Assembly: GCF_052857255.1 (NCBI RefSeq)
Contig: NC_135500.1
Span: 165,331,183 to 165,395,182 of the forward strand
Direction of reading: 5' to 3'
DNA: 64,000 nt
Source: Amblyomma americanum
Lineage: Eukaryota; Arthropoda; Arachnida; Ixodida; Ixodidae
Shown here in pieces: positions 14,301 to 22,230 of this stretch. Numbering within the stretch: position 1 is the stretch's first letter; each line of letters begins with the position of its first letter. The translations under genes and the position numbers were made by a program. The notes beneath the pieces were generated by a model. It saw only the letters and a list, made by a program, of their open reading frames with translations, did not search any database and was not told where the DNA came from.

Positions 14301-15565
14301 AGCTAGGTAAGCGTTGTTTATTTATTGCCATGCGGTCATTCTGAGTAAACTGAAAAGGTACGTCTGTGCAGCGTACGAATCCAAAAGTGAGAATATATTA
14401 TAATATATAAATTTACACCATAAACAAACCATAGTGCAAGGCTGTCAGTCGCAGAAGTTTCGCTAGCAGGGCAGCAGTATGGACTAATTAGAGGTCCGCC
14501 TGCTACGCTGTCATTCTGCTCAGTGCCTCAGAAAGAACCGCCGGTTTTGCCGGCTCGCGTGTTTGCGACTGTCACCACGGCAACGTTCGCGCGTGGCACG
14601 CCGCGCGGACAGATCCAGTGTCTATCGAGCGCTCGTTGCGAATTTGTGAGGAACCCGTCTGTGATTAGCCAAGTATTGAAGACGGCCATACACAAGCCAA
14701 ACAAAGGGTTAAACGCAACTATAGGAGCAAGTAAATTATTCACAAGTTATTTAGATACATAGGAGTCACTACAAAAAACAATTGCAATACATGCACGCTT
14801 TAGCGGCCCGCCAACCTATACTCGCCTACAACCAATGCCGAATGTAAACAGTGTGATGTACAGTCTTACGCTGATGATTTCACTCACGTATCATATTTCC
14901 TGTGGTCCCTGCAACGCATGACTGGTGACTGTTCCTTTTTTTTCTTTCTAGCGAGATCGTAAAAACCTTACGTCTTTCACTGTGACTTAGTTGTTATCTA
15001 TAGGTCATCTGCGGTGAATAACTGATGGCGCTACGCAGTGCTAAAATTTTCTTTTTTTTCCTTTTTATGCGCAGCACTAACGGAGGCAATATTGAATGAC
15101 ACGTGAGAGTCCCCGTGCGACACTGGTATTACACGGCAAATGAAATGAATGGGCCTCGACATTCCACTGCTCCATTGCGGGACGCGGTTATAGACGACTA
15201 AAACTGCCAACTTTCTGCTCGTCACGGCTATGCCAGCTTCTTCTGTTGGAATGGGCGAATACCAATCTCCCACCCCTTGCTTGTTCCGAAGCAATATTGA
15301 CACTTGTGCGCTAGTGACGCTCATCAGTGCCAGAGCGCTTTCGTATCTCTGTTCGTCGGCGCAGTCGGCTCTCGTATACCTGAGCGGCGAAGAGCAGCGT
15401 CCGGCCGTCAGGCGAGCGCGCGGCGCACAGCGTCAGGACCCCCGGGTCGTCGACGAAGGCCCGCAGGAAACGCTGGCCTCCGTGCGGACCCTGGTCCGGA
15501 GTGCCTAGGAAAGCGCACGCGGTGCGCGTCACCAGCTGCGCGCACGGACCACCACTCTCCGCCAT
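433..15565 (-). CDS. DYNC2H1: Cytoplasmic dynein 2 heavy chain, N-terminal part (10 exons, gene continues off the left edge)
   Basis: The product is the motor subunit of dynein-2, which drives retrograde intraflagellar transport from the tip to the base of cilia. The ten exons join with matching phases (0,0,1,1,0,2,0,2,0,0) into 573 codons without a stop. The conceptual protein follows the tail region of animal DYNC2H1 in order: FVDDPGVLTLCAARSPDG near the start, VFFKRRPQVLTAENL, EPQWKAAMALHAQWLAP, LLQECKSYSELL, EARQLRALGCRLP and SFYSSVADQMVPSQRPLML. Only the tail (DHC_N1-type region) is here; the linker and AAA ring must lie beyond position 1. Relative to the human protein as remembered, about 49 residues before the LGDLEPW block and about 28 after it are absent. 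The first gap could hide an undetected exon of length divisible by three between 5716 and 7779. Exons are unusually rich in Ala, Leu and Arg and high in GC. Other dynein heavy chains fit worse. Confidence 0.88.
1218..1413 (-). CDS. DYNC2H1: DYNC2H1 exon 9
   Basis: 196 nt, TGCGCAG acceptor and CAG|GTGAGA donor, phases 2 and 0. The frame reads LQEDEPALILGAGG, then SLSPRLASIAAEARQLRALG and CRLPPGPLRQLEDTAARVGH. It matches the human segment LVILLREVRQLSALGFVIP. A different minus frame is also open here and is a shadow. Confidence 0.9.
1762..2150. repeat. Probable interspersed repeat in the DYNC2H1 intron
   Basis: It contains ACGCGATTGCGTTAAAG and later GCCAGGAGTTGTACGAGGAC. I associate both with abundant tick repeats from memory; no second copy is present in this window, so this is tentative. 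The remaining intron 1414-3169 shows nothing else. Confidence 0.4.
3170..3333 (-). CDS. DYNC2H1: DYNC2H1 exon 8
   Basis: 164 nt, TGTGCAG acceptor and AAG|GTAGTG donor, phases 0 and 2. It encodes LEEAQEVVRLLHDGSDAWEP, then DEAREAAADRLDAWSRSAQQ. The LDAWSR motif aligns with FDDWSRDIQ of human DYNC2H1. Confidence 0.9.
3404..3536 (-). CDS. DYNC2H1: DYNC2H1 exon 7
   Basis: 133 nt, ATTCAG acceptor and CGG|GTGAGG donor, phases 2 and 0. It encodes EMLLRALSDCVVEAKKSYEQ, then VPDVVRDIVGLQELRTR, equivalent to the human LLARLVDSI and LSEVVNSIVWVRQLELK segments. Confidence 0.9.
3605..3984 (+). mobile_element. Ruka-like SINE with an internally duplicated 3' body
   Basis: Boxes A and B are followed by the standard body. 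The 3' half (CCGGAGCCCT through GTCCACCGAGAT) is present twice in tandem, at 3761-3852 and 3857-3947, making the copy about 90 bp longer than its relatives. It lies in the intron between DYNC2H1 exons 6 and 7. Confidence 0.82.
4262..4335 (-). CDS. DYNC2H1: DYNC2H1 exon 6
   Basis: 74 nt between a TTTCAG acceptor and an AAG|GTACGC donor, phases 0 and 2. It encodes LLQECKSYSELLKHPDVQAQ followed by LAPER, matching the human LLQAFLKYKELVKRP stretch. It is too short to appear as a free-standing reading frame; it was found from the splice sites and the similarity. Confidence 0.88.
5357..5715 (-). CDS. DYNC2H1: DYNC2H1 exon 5
   Basis: 359 nt from a TTCTCAG acceptor (phase 1) to a CCG|GTCAGT donor (phase 0). 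It contains LGDLEPWRAPLSQLQQQLGQ, LGGRLRALLQARTAQEQL and EPQWKAAMALHAQWLAP, all collinear with the human tail (LGTLNLWEDPY, LGKRLEEVLAIRTIHEKF, EPLWKAAVSQYEKIIAP). About 28 residues found in the human protein between the first two blocks are missing. Very GC-rich, so it also opens long false reading frames on the other strand. Confidence 0.9.
5716..7779. other. DYNC2H1 intron between exons 4 and 5
   Basis: No confident feature. A short GC-rich stretch at 6461-6553 reads on the minus strand as CLVALAYRRQGGERALRLCF and looks coding-like, but it has no GT donor and the wrong phase for this gene. The protein comparison suggests that up to about 49 residues could be encoded somewhere here. Confidence 0.4.
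7780..7926 (-). CDS. DYNC2H1: DYNC2H1 exon 4
   Basis: 147 nt from a CTTGCAG acceptor to a CTGG|GTGAGA donor, phases 1 and 1. It encodes DKDGAALEQHW, then LDDCADWLDTGLALAEDLRS. This corresponds to the DYNC2H1 stretch beginning with an acidic DEFQFWIEQA-type motif and continuing into an amphipathic helix. Confidence 0.8.
8171..8394. repeat. (TTTC)n microsatellite, about 224 bp
   Basis: Mostly pure TTTC with a few TTCC variants. It produces spurious Ser/Phe/Leu and Lys/Glu/Arg reading frames on the two strands. Confidence 0.97.
8914..9061 (+). mobile_element. Hairpin insertion 1 (palindrome plus unique tail)
   Basis: Two arms (8913-8969 and 8970-9028) are reverse complements with no loop; the only difference is a 2-nt insertion in the right arm. 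A tail containing ATACCAACTCGCCCAA follows. The unit is flanked by a perfect 12-bp direct repeat GAGAAATTATTA (8902-8913 and 9062-9073), the mark of an insertion. It encodes nothing. It lies in the intron before DYNC2H1 exon 4. It shares its tail motif with the hairpin at 44538. Confidence 0.8.
9406..9522. repeat. (TGTT)n microsatellite followed by a C-rich tract
   Basis: TGTT repeats at 9406-9451, then 26 bp of ordinary sequence, then an almost pure C tract at 9478-9522. Confidence 0.95.
10151..10815. mobile_element. Fold-back (long terminal inverted repeat) element, copy 1
   Basis: The two halves are imperfect reverse complements over nearly the whole length, for example GGCACATCAGAATAC at 10242 with its complement near 10690, and GAGAGGCGTGTA at 10342 with its complement near 10603. 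The ends read CAG...CTG flanked by TA, as in Tc1/mariner-derived elements. There is no coding capacity. It lies in the DYNC2H1 intron between exons 3 and 4. A related copy is at 36097. Confidence 0.7.
10986..11025 (-). CDS. DYNC2H1: Candidate 40-nt micro-exon 3 of DYNC2H1
   Basis: Exon 2 ends in phase 0 but exon 4 can only start in phase 1, so something must lie between them. This segment has a CTAG acceptor, 13 codons (LKGCRLKPLDEAA) plus one base, and a strong CAG|GTAAGG donor. Its start and end phases are exactly those required. With it, the spacing between the conserved flanking blocks is 33 residues, against about 38 in the human protein. An in-frame TAG immediately upstream fixes the acceptor. 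Sequence similarity alone is weak. Confidence 0.5.
11103..11412 (+). mobile_element. tRNA-derived SINE (Ruka-like), full length
   Basis: It has a pol III box A (TGGCTCAGTGG, 11114) and box B (GGTTCGAACCC, 11158), a body with GTCAGTGCACGTTAAAGATC, a CT-rich section and an A-rich end. A perfect 11-bp target duplication AAACGGATTAG lies at 11092-11102 and 11413-11423. It sits in the DYNC2H1 intron between exons 2 and 3. Confidence 0.88.
11543..11740 (-). CDS. DYNC2H1: DYNC2H1 exon 2
   Basis: 66 codons between a CTTCAG acceptor and a CAA|GTGAGT donor, phases 0 and 0. It encodes DGGDRQLVFFKRRPQVLTAE, close to the remembered vertebrate block around VFFKLRPEVITDENL, followed by a helical stretch ending SLGQLQ. 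Confidence 0.88.
11823..12391 (+). mobile_element. 5'-truncated LINE, C-terminal zinc-knuckle region and 3' UTR
   Basis: The frame 11825-12205 encodes CEICGCDEAIEHLLCNCPRF, the Cys/His motif found at the C-terminus of many tick LINE polyproteins, and ends at a TGA after LKFFKDSGLSARL. A CT-rich 3' UTR runs to a (CT)n tract near 12376. The element lies antisense in DYNC2H1 intron 1, starting about 80 bp from exon 2. Confidence 0.75.
12392..15379. other. DYNC2H1 intron 1, part without recognised genes
   Basis: Mostly AT-rich unique-looking sequence with a G-rich tract near 12705-12726 and several A/T runs. No open frame here resembles a known protein. Confidence 0.5.
15380..15565 (-). CDS. DYNC2H1: DYNC2H1 exon 1 (start codon)
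   Basis: 62 codons from the ATG at 15565-15563 to a CAG|GTATAC donor, phase 0. The start is chosen because its context is strong (A at -3, G at +4) and the encoded MAESGGPCAQL is about where the family begins. An upstream in-frame reading extends 19 codons further but has no family resemblance. The end of the exon (AFVDDPGVLTLCAARSPDG) matches the conserved N-terminal block of DYNC2H1. Confidence 0.85.
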
Positions 15566-15625
15566 CGTCGGTCCCCGCAGCCTATGCTCCCGACTGGAGC
15601 GACGAGCGGGACGGACAACCAAGCC

Positions 15626-15640
15626 GTTGCTCCTGGTTAC
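15626..15640 (-). promoter_or_regulatory. RFX X-box upstream of DYNC2H1
   Basis: On the minus strand the site reads GTAACCAGGAGCAAC. It agrees at every position with the X-box consensus GTNRCC-N3-RGYAAC bound by RFX/DAF-19 factors, which activate cilium genes. It lies 61 nt upstream of the ATG, within the distance usual for nematode and fly cilium genes. The surrounding 15.57-15.72 kb is GC-rich with no TATA box, as expected of a housekeeping-type promoter or 5' UTR. Confidence 0.7.
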
Positions 15641-16016
15641 GCCCCTGGAGCAGCAGCAGCAGCGCTCGCTCTAGGAAACTGTCTCCTCGCTCGCTACGTT
15701 TCGAACCTTCGTTGGTATTCGTCCGAGCGAATATATCGTGTTTTTTTTATGAATCGGGCGAAAGCCGGTAAGGGCAGGAAGAGGCCAATGCGGAATAGCT
15801 AGAGAGAGAAATATGAAAACATTTTTTTTTTTTTCAGACCGAAGTAGCGGATTTAATAAACTAAGAAATTCTTCATCCTCCTCTGCTCTCTCGGACGACC
15901 TTCTGTCAGGATCCTGACGGAGTGCCGAAGCGAAGGAGAGACAACAGTAGCAGCAGAGCTGCTCAAGTTTGTCGAGCCTAAACGCAATTCGTTCTGAGGT
16001 CATTTTAGTTTGAAAA

Positions 16017-16120
16017 AAATTGGTTGTTGGGGAAAGGAAATGGCGCAGTATCTGCCTCGCATCTCGGCGGACATCTGAACCGCGCCGTAAAGGAAGGCTA
16101 ATAAAGGAGGGACTGGGAAT
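16017..16120 (-). mobile_element. Ruka-like SINE, 3' fragment
   Basis: The reverse strand contains the CT-rich and GCGCCATTTCC-type end of the SINE; the tRNA-like head is missing. Confidence 0.65.
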
Positions 16121-16730
16121 TTTAGTTTCTCCTTCAGTGTTTTCTGACAACAGTGCCCGGCACACGCCAGCTATAACTATGTTCGCGTGCTCTGCCATAT
16201 CTTCGTAATATTCTTTATACAACGTGGATATCGTACGTTGTCTTTATAGGCGTATCGTAGTTTCACTGGTAAAATGCGTGAACGTCTCCACGTCTGTGCA
16301 AAGACACGTTCTGTGCTGATATATGTCCTCAGGCGGTTGCATGCATGCAGCTCTACAATTTGTGTTATTCTTGTGTTCTGGCGCTTTCATATTATATATT
16401 ACTTACATGGCTCTTCTTTATTGTATGCGATCATTATTACTTCCATCACTGCATAGTCTGGTATTTTTCATTTATTTTTCTCGGAGCGCAAACGAAACCT
16501 GGATTCGTGTCATGCTTTGTTGCTCTGCTGTAACTGCTTGTCATGCAATATTCTATATTTTTTTGTATAATGTGCACTTTTTTCACTGCATTGTTTCCAA
16601 ACTGGACAAGGAAGCTGAGGCCACGTCAGGATTACAGGCCTATCGCTTTGGCTTCCTCTTTTCTGGTTCGAAAAAAAAAATAACGACTTTGATTTCATTT
16701 GACTTGATTTGATTTAAATTAATTTCGTTT

Positions 16731-16905
16731 GATGGGATGCGATGCGATGCGATGAGGTGTGATGTAATGTGACGTGACGTGACGTGACGTGATGTGACGT
16801 GATGTGACGTGATGTGATGTGACGTGATGTGATGTTGTGTGATGTGGTGTGGTGTGGTACGATGTGGTTGATGTGGTTGATGCGATGCGATGTGACGGGA
16901 TTAGA
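16731..16905. repeat. Degenerate pentanucleotide repeat (GATGT/GACGT/GATGC)
   Basis: About 35 units with a 5-bp period and frequent C/T exchange at the third position. Flanking GATTT units extend it to the left. Confidence 0.9.
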
Positions 16906-17881
16906 TTTCATTTGATTGCATAAAACTGCAGCACACTGGAAACTAAAGCCGACGTCAGTTAAGCATGCATGCATGGGCCGTCACGTGCACGAATATTTGC
17001 CACTGGTCAGTGCCTTGGCTTATATGGCTATCGAATCACGGGTGAGATGGGTTTTCTTGTTTATTTTGTTTTACGATTTCGCATAAAATTGCCTCAGGAG
17101 TCACAGAAAAAAAAAAAACTTACAAGTACCTGACGAGTCCTTGCCAACCTTACAGCATGGACAGCATTTCATTCGTCATGGCCACACAACAGAAGCAGGA
17201 ACAATATCTCTCACAGCATTTTCGTTACACAAAGAGACCGGCGCCGCTTTATCAGGTACTATTCCTAAGGGCGAATAAGAGCTCGGTGATTTTTCCCGCG
17301 CATTGCCCGTGCCACTTCAGCAGCCTCCGAAAAAGCTGCGTTGTTTTAGTCTGGTTGTTTACACAACTGGAATCGCCTGCTGCCCCCTCTGTCGGAGCTG
17401 CTCTCTCCCACTCCACAGCAGCAGAAACGCAGACGGAGGGACTTCTATCGAGATCCTGATGGAGGGCGCGAGCGCCGGGAATTCTGTGCATCTCGAAAAT
17501 CCACGCTGCAGGGGCCAGAAAACCGTTTCCCCCCAATCCACACAGGGGGGTTTCGTCTCCACCGTCTGGTGGCGTCGTCCATCTTCAGGGAGGAAAAAGA
17601 AGCCGAAAGAATGAGAGGTGTCGAGAGGCGCCCACAAAGCACCCGCAGGATAAGCGAGATGACGATCTCCAGACATCGCGGTAACAGCAATATTGGTGCG
17701 GTGGGTTTGGCATGTGTACGACACATCTGGTTGCATTTGCGGCGTGGCGATAATCCCTCAACAGCTTTTTTTTTTGTATGCATACGCACCAGCGAACGAG
17801 ATTATCGAATTCGACGCTTTCAAAGCTCACTCAGAAAGTAGCGTGGGTCCAGAATTCTGCCTGGCAGTTCTCTCCTAGGTG

Positions 17882-18185
17882 GCCAAGATGCATTAGTAGT
17901 CTTTGAGAAGCGTCAAGGCTAAAAGGTTTCTATAGAGACTCATGAAGTACTGCCTTGTTCGCAGCCGCCTGAGGAACTCCAATGGCTCTTCTTGGGCCCT
18001 TTCTACGGAAAACTTCGAGACGTTCAAGCTGTGATGCCGAGAGGGAAATTAAAAGTAATTGATACATTATGCGACTGACCCCCAGCGCTTCACGAAGTTT
18101 GACCATTGAAGAAGGATGGTTTCCCCATTGCTCACTTGCAATTCTACGGATCACGGTGCTCGATCATTTTAGTACCCTGCAGAAT
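17882..18185 (-). mobile_element. LINE reverse transcriptase segment, inverted part of a 5'-inverted copy
   Basis: The reverse strand encodes LREALGVSRIMYQLLLISLS and QLERLEVFRRKGPRRAIGVP, the thumb region of a non-LTR reverse transcriptase. It stops in frame after HESL and continues in decayed form. The protein order shows that it belongs upstream of the plus-strand LINE part that begins directly after it. Confidence 0.72.
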
Positions 18186-18942
18186 GCGCCCCCCAAGCCC
18201 TCAAGGGACTGAGAAGATCCCAGTCCACTCTGCTGCATTGAATTCACACGGGCTCTGCTCGTACTCCTGCCTGGATGCATAAGACGGGCACGGCATCGTC
18301 TCCGCTATGTTCTTTATGTGGTGTGTGCGGGGATATCGAACATTGTATTATGTTCTGCCCAAAGTACAACACGGAAAGGCATGTGATGTTCACTTCCTTC
18401 AAGAAGACAGAAGCCTTTCACAGTGCAGTTCAGGAGATTGTCTAACCGAGTGGAAATCAGAGATGCAGAAGAGGGGGGGGGGGGGGGGGGGGGCAGCACG
18501 CCTTCTTTTAACATTTCTGCAGGACACTGATCTTGTCTCTGAATGGTGACAGCAGAAACGGACTATGGTCTACTGTGACTGATTTTGTGTGTAGATGGTG
18601 TCTTCTGGAGTGGACTATATTTTACTGTAAGTGAATGTGCGCATGGATGGTGACACTGCAATGGGCTATGGTCTAGTGTGACTGAATATGTGCATAGATG
18701 GTGACTTCTAGAGTGGCCTATGTTCTACTGTGAGTGAATGTGTGCATAGATGGTGACTGCGAAAGTGGGTTACGTACTATTATAAGTGACTGTGCGCATA
18801 GCGGGGCAGAACCGACAGGTTATAGGTCGTTATTAACATATAAGTGACGCTACGGTGGTGCGTTTGCCGGCAGACTAAGCACGGCTAATCCCACCAGTAG
18901 CATACAACAACTCAACTCAACTCAACTCAACTCAACTCAACT
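18186..18942 (+). mobile_element. LINE C-terminal region, 3' UTR with tandem repeats and CAACT tail
   Basis: The plus strand encodes CSLCGVCGDIEHCIMFCPKY, the LINE Cys/His motif. A run of 21 G interrupts it at 18473, then LLLTFLQDTDLVSEW and a stop follow at 18549. The 3' UTR holds at least four copies of a roughly 58-bp unit (18556-18800, e.g. GTGCATAGATGGTGAC). The element ends in a pentanucleotide (CAACT)n tail. Together with the inverted segment at 17882 it forms one insertion. Confidence 0.75.
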
Positions 18943-21900
18943 ACGGACAGGTAGCAAGCTCAACGCTCCCATGTGGGCAAGCCTAATGCTAGACTTTACT
19001 TTTACGCGGCCAGAACCTTCGATGCCGATCAATATATTTGCACTCGTGCTGGATCACTTTGTAAGGAACGACAAAAGCTACGACATTTCAACGCATCATA
19101 GAGAGTGCTATCACCAAATATAATGGCCAGTGCCAGCCTTACTACCAGAATAAGACTGCTTTAAGTATGCGAACGTCATGCATTTGATCAGAACCCAACG
19201 ATCAACGGTAAGCCGCAAGGGACGCACACACTAAGAAAGCGTCAAAATACGCTCCTTTGGAAAACAGGGAAAAAGGGGCAGGGTTTCCCCCGTCGCTCCT
19301 CATCTGCAGTCAAGAACAGGTTAGGGCTGACCGTTCCCCAGCAACCAGATCGCAACAGCAGCCCGCTCTTTAGAAACTCCGCATGGGCGTGAATGATGCC
19401 AACACAAAGGTCGGCTCTAAAGTCGAAGGTCACTCTAACGGGGTCGCCTCCCCAGCGGTCATTTTGAGGGGCTCGCGAATGGGCATACCCGCCGCCAAAT
19501 GATTCACCCCCAAGCATCTGCGCTTAAGAGCACTCGGGCTCGAAGAGTCGCCTAATGGGAACTCACTATGCCACCCGCATATTGTAACTAAATTCACAGA
19601 CATTGCGTTCCGGCTTAGTGGCCACTTGTTTTTTTCTCTGCATACAGCAGCTGTGCAAGTATACAACGTTTCGCGCATGCGCTAAAGGCTGCTGAAATTC
19701 ATTCGACGTTTCGGTGTCCAACGAGTGTCGGGACAATCCGTACCTTTCTATTACTTCGCGCTGACTGTGTTTCTTACAGCCACAAACAGGAAACTATACA
19801 GAAGTCCCACTGAAACCTTACATTAGGTTGATTAAAGATCTTAAGCTTCCAGTGCATTACCCTCGCCACTTGCAGCAGGCTAAGTAGAAACTCCCCGCGG
19901 TGAGAGCGCTAACTGATATTGCGTCATAGCACGTTTGTTTAGTGGACTTTTCAAGCAAACGAATTTGTTGCGTTCGCATTATTTAAAAATGGTGGAGTAA
20001 TGAAGGAAACAATGGAACTCGAGAGAGTCAGTTTTCGAATCGCCACCCTAAATGTACTAAAAACGGCTCAAAACACTCCTTCTCAACCCTAGATTTTAAT
20101 CAATCAGGACATTATACTTCATTGAAAACATTCGACCTTTTAGTACTACGACGTCACGTAGGTATAACACCCGTAAATCTTGCTTAAAGAGATTCGAAAA
20201 CCCAAGGTTGTTCTTTCGAAGCCCTGCGTCATTCTATTTTTTTTTCTCCTCGCAGATGGCGATGGTTCCGCTTGACCAATAGCCTCCAAAGCAGCACGGA
20301 TGACCATGACAGGCGGCCGTTCCTAAAAACGGTGTGGATCCTAAAAATAAGCCTGACTTGTGCTGATCGAAAAAAAAAAGGGGGGGGGGGCACAAAATAC
20401 TCTGTCGTGCCATGTCGCGGCGCTATGCCACCCTCTCACCGCCCCCACATCTGTGTCTACTCAAGCACGACCACGCTTGAGAGCGGTGAGCCCGCAGTGG
20501 CCAGCAGCCTTGCCCGCTTGTGCGTGCTATACGGTGTCTGTTCTCGGGGTTTCTTCTATGGCAGGGAATTTTTTCTTTTTAATTTGTGTTCGCTGATCAA
20601 GAGGGCTATTTTCGGAAAGGGTCTACGGCCCGCCCACGCACGCGACTGCCCGCGCGTCGAACGGTGCCTCCTATCACAACGGAAACTTCGAGCGTCCGAC
20701 TCTTTATGGGGGCTCCCGTGGCGAACTGACCACCGCGCGCTGGGGTCGGGGTCAGAGCCAGCAGCTCCCGCATTGTTCGACCGGACAGGCGACTCGGCGG
20801 ACGGCTGCGATAAGCCTTTTATATGCACGCCCCGTGTCTGTGTGTCATTCGCGCGGTTGACCCTCTCCGTGTCCAGCCTTTGTTTCCCTTCGCCCTCGTC
20901 GCATCGAGTAGACAGCGGGAACACACATCACGCTCTGCATGCAGCACTGGGCACTGATCGGTCCCGCCACGCAGATGGCGTCGCCAGCCCCGCTAATTCA
21001 ATTCAATTGAATTCAATTTAAATCAAGACCTCGGAGATACGAGGAGGTGATCTCTCTGCCTCTCCTCTTCTTTCTCTGTTTCTACCTACCTTCACAAGGA
21101 ACACTAGCTCTCTAATTGTATTTAATGACGACTTTATGAATTAGCTTCTATGTTTTCAAAAAGGAGCAGCTCACCTTCGCTAGTGGCGAACACGAATTCC
21201 ATTTTTCTTTCTCTATGTTCTCCAGATACACTTATCAGGTGTACTTGATCTCCATAATTACGTATAGCCGCGAACCCGAATCGCGAACACAACATTTCTT
21301 GTTCCTCCACTGCAAGGAAAGTGCGTTTCAGAGTTTAGAGCGAAAGTTGCCCGTTCAGCGCGACTCCGCGGGTGCGGAGAGACAATGGAGTTCTCTGTCA
21401 AGAGGAGTATACCGCCCTTGATCTTCCCGCCTTCCCTCTCGCTGTAACAGCGCAGTGCGCTCTGCCGTGCCGTCCGCAAATACCGGCGGGGCCGCGGCCC
21501 GGCGATGTGTGAAGCCATTGTTTCTACCCCCCCTCTACCCCTTGTGGCCCGCGGGTGGTGACCCGCTGCGTAGCAAAGCGCGGCCGCTCAGCTATTTGCA
21601 AGTCAAGTCCGCGAGCCTTCTTCCCTAACGCGGCCATGGCGCTTGCCATTGTTTCGGCACAATGTCAATGGCAGGGCATTAACATTCTTGCACGCCACAG
21701 GCGGGGGACGCGACTTTCCAGCGCTCACGCGCTAACCGCTTTCCCGAGGCGTCTTCTCCGTGGGAAACCCGCGTCCGGAATGCGCTTGACTCAACGTTCG
21801 ACCGCTCGCGTGGTCTGGGGCGCGTTTTTAAACTCGGTCGATTTGCGCGCGCTCTGCAACGGCTACGAGGAGGAGTTTGCGATGGTGCGGCCGACGGTAT

Positions 21901-21995
21901 ACAGACGTCGTTTAGGCTGCTGGTTTAAGGGATGCTCTGCTTTTATTGCAGTCTTCGATTTTGTAGACTAGTAATTAATTCGTTTAATTATACAA

Positions 21996-22230
21996 GACAG
22001 TATCCGCCACGGTGCCTAAAAAGGGCTTTGTCGCCCTGGTGCTCAGCTTGAGGTTGCGGGATCCAATCCGGGCTGAGTATAGGGCAGCATACCGAAGAAG
22101 GTGAAACGCAAAAGACGCCCACGTGCTCTGCAGAGAAGAGAACATTGAGGAACCCCAGGCGGTTAAAATTAATCCGAAGTGCTACGCTATACACGGCGAT
22201 TCTTACTCTCTTTATCACCATCCCCCATCT
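21996..22230 (+). mobile_element. Diverged tRNA-derived SINE
   Basis: A degenerate box B (GCGGGATCCAATCC) is followed by body motifs GAACCCCAGGCGG and ATTAATCCG, recognisable but heavily mutated relative to the other copies. Confidence 0.5.

Noticed and set aside
16731..16905. CRISPR-like array
   Set aside because: The short-period repeat has no spacers and the genome is animal; it is a degenerate pentanucleotide microsatellite.
20272..21021. 249-residue plus-strand open frame
   Set aside because: It runs through an A/G-rich homopolymer and a CpG island; the opposite strand is also open. No motif, no splice structure.
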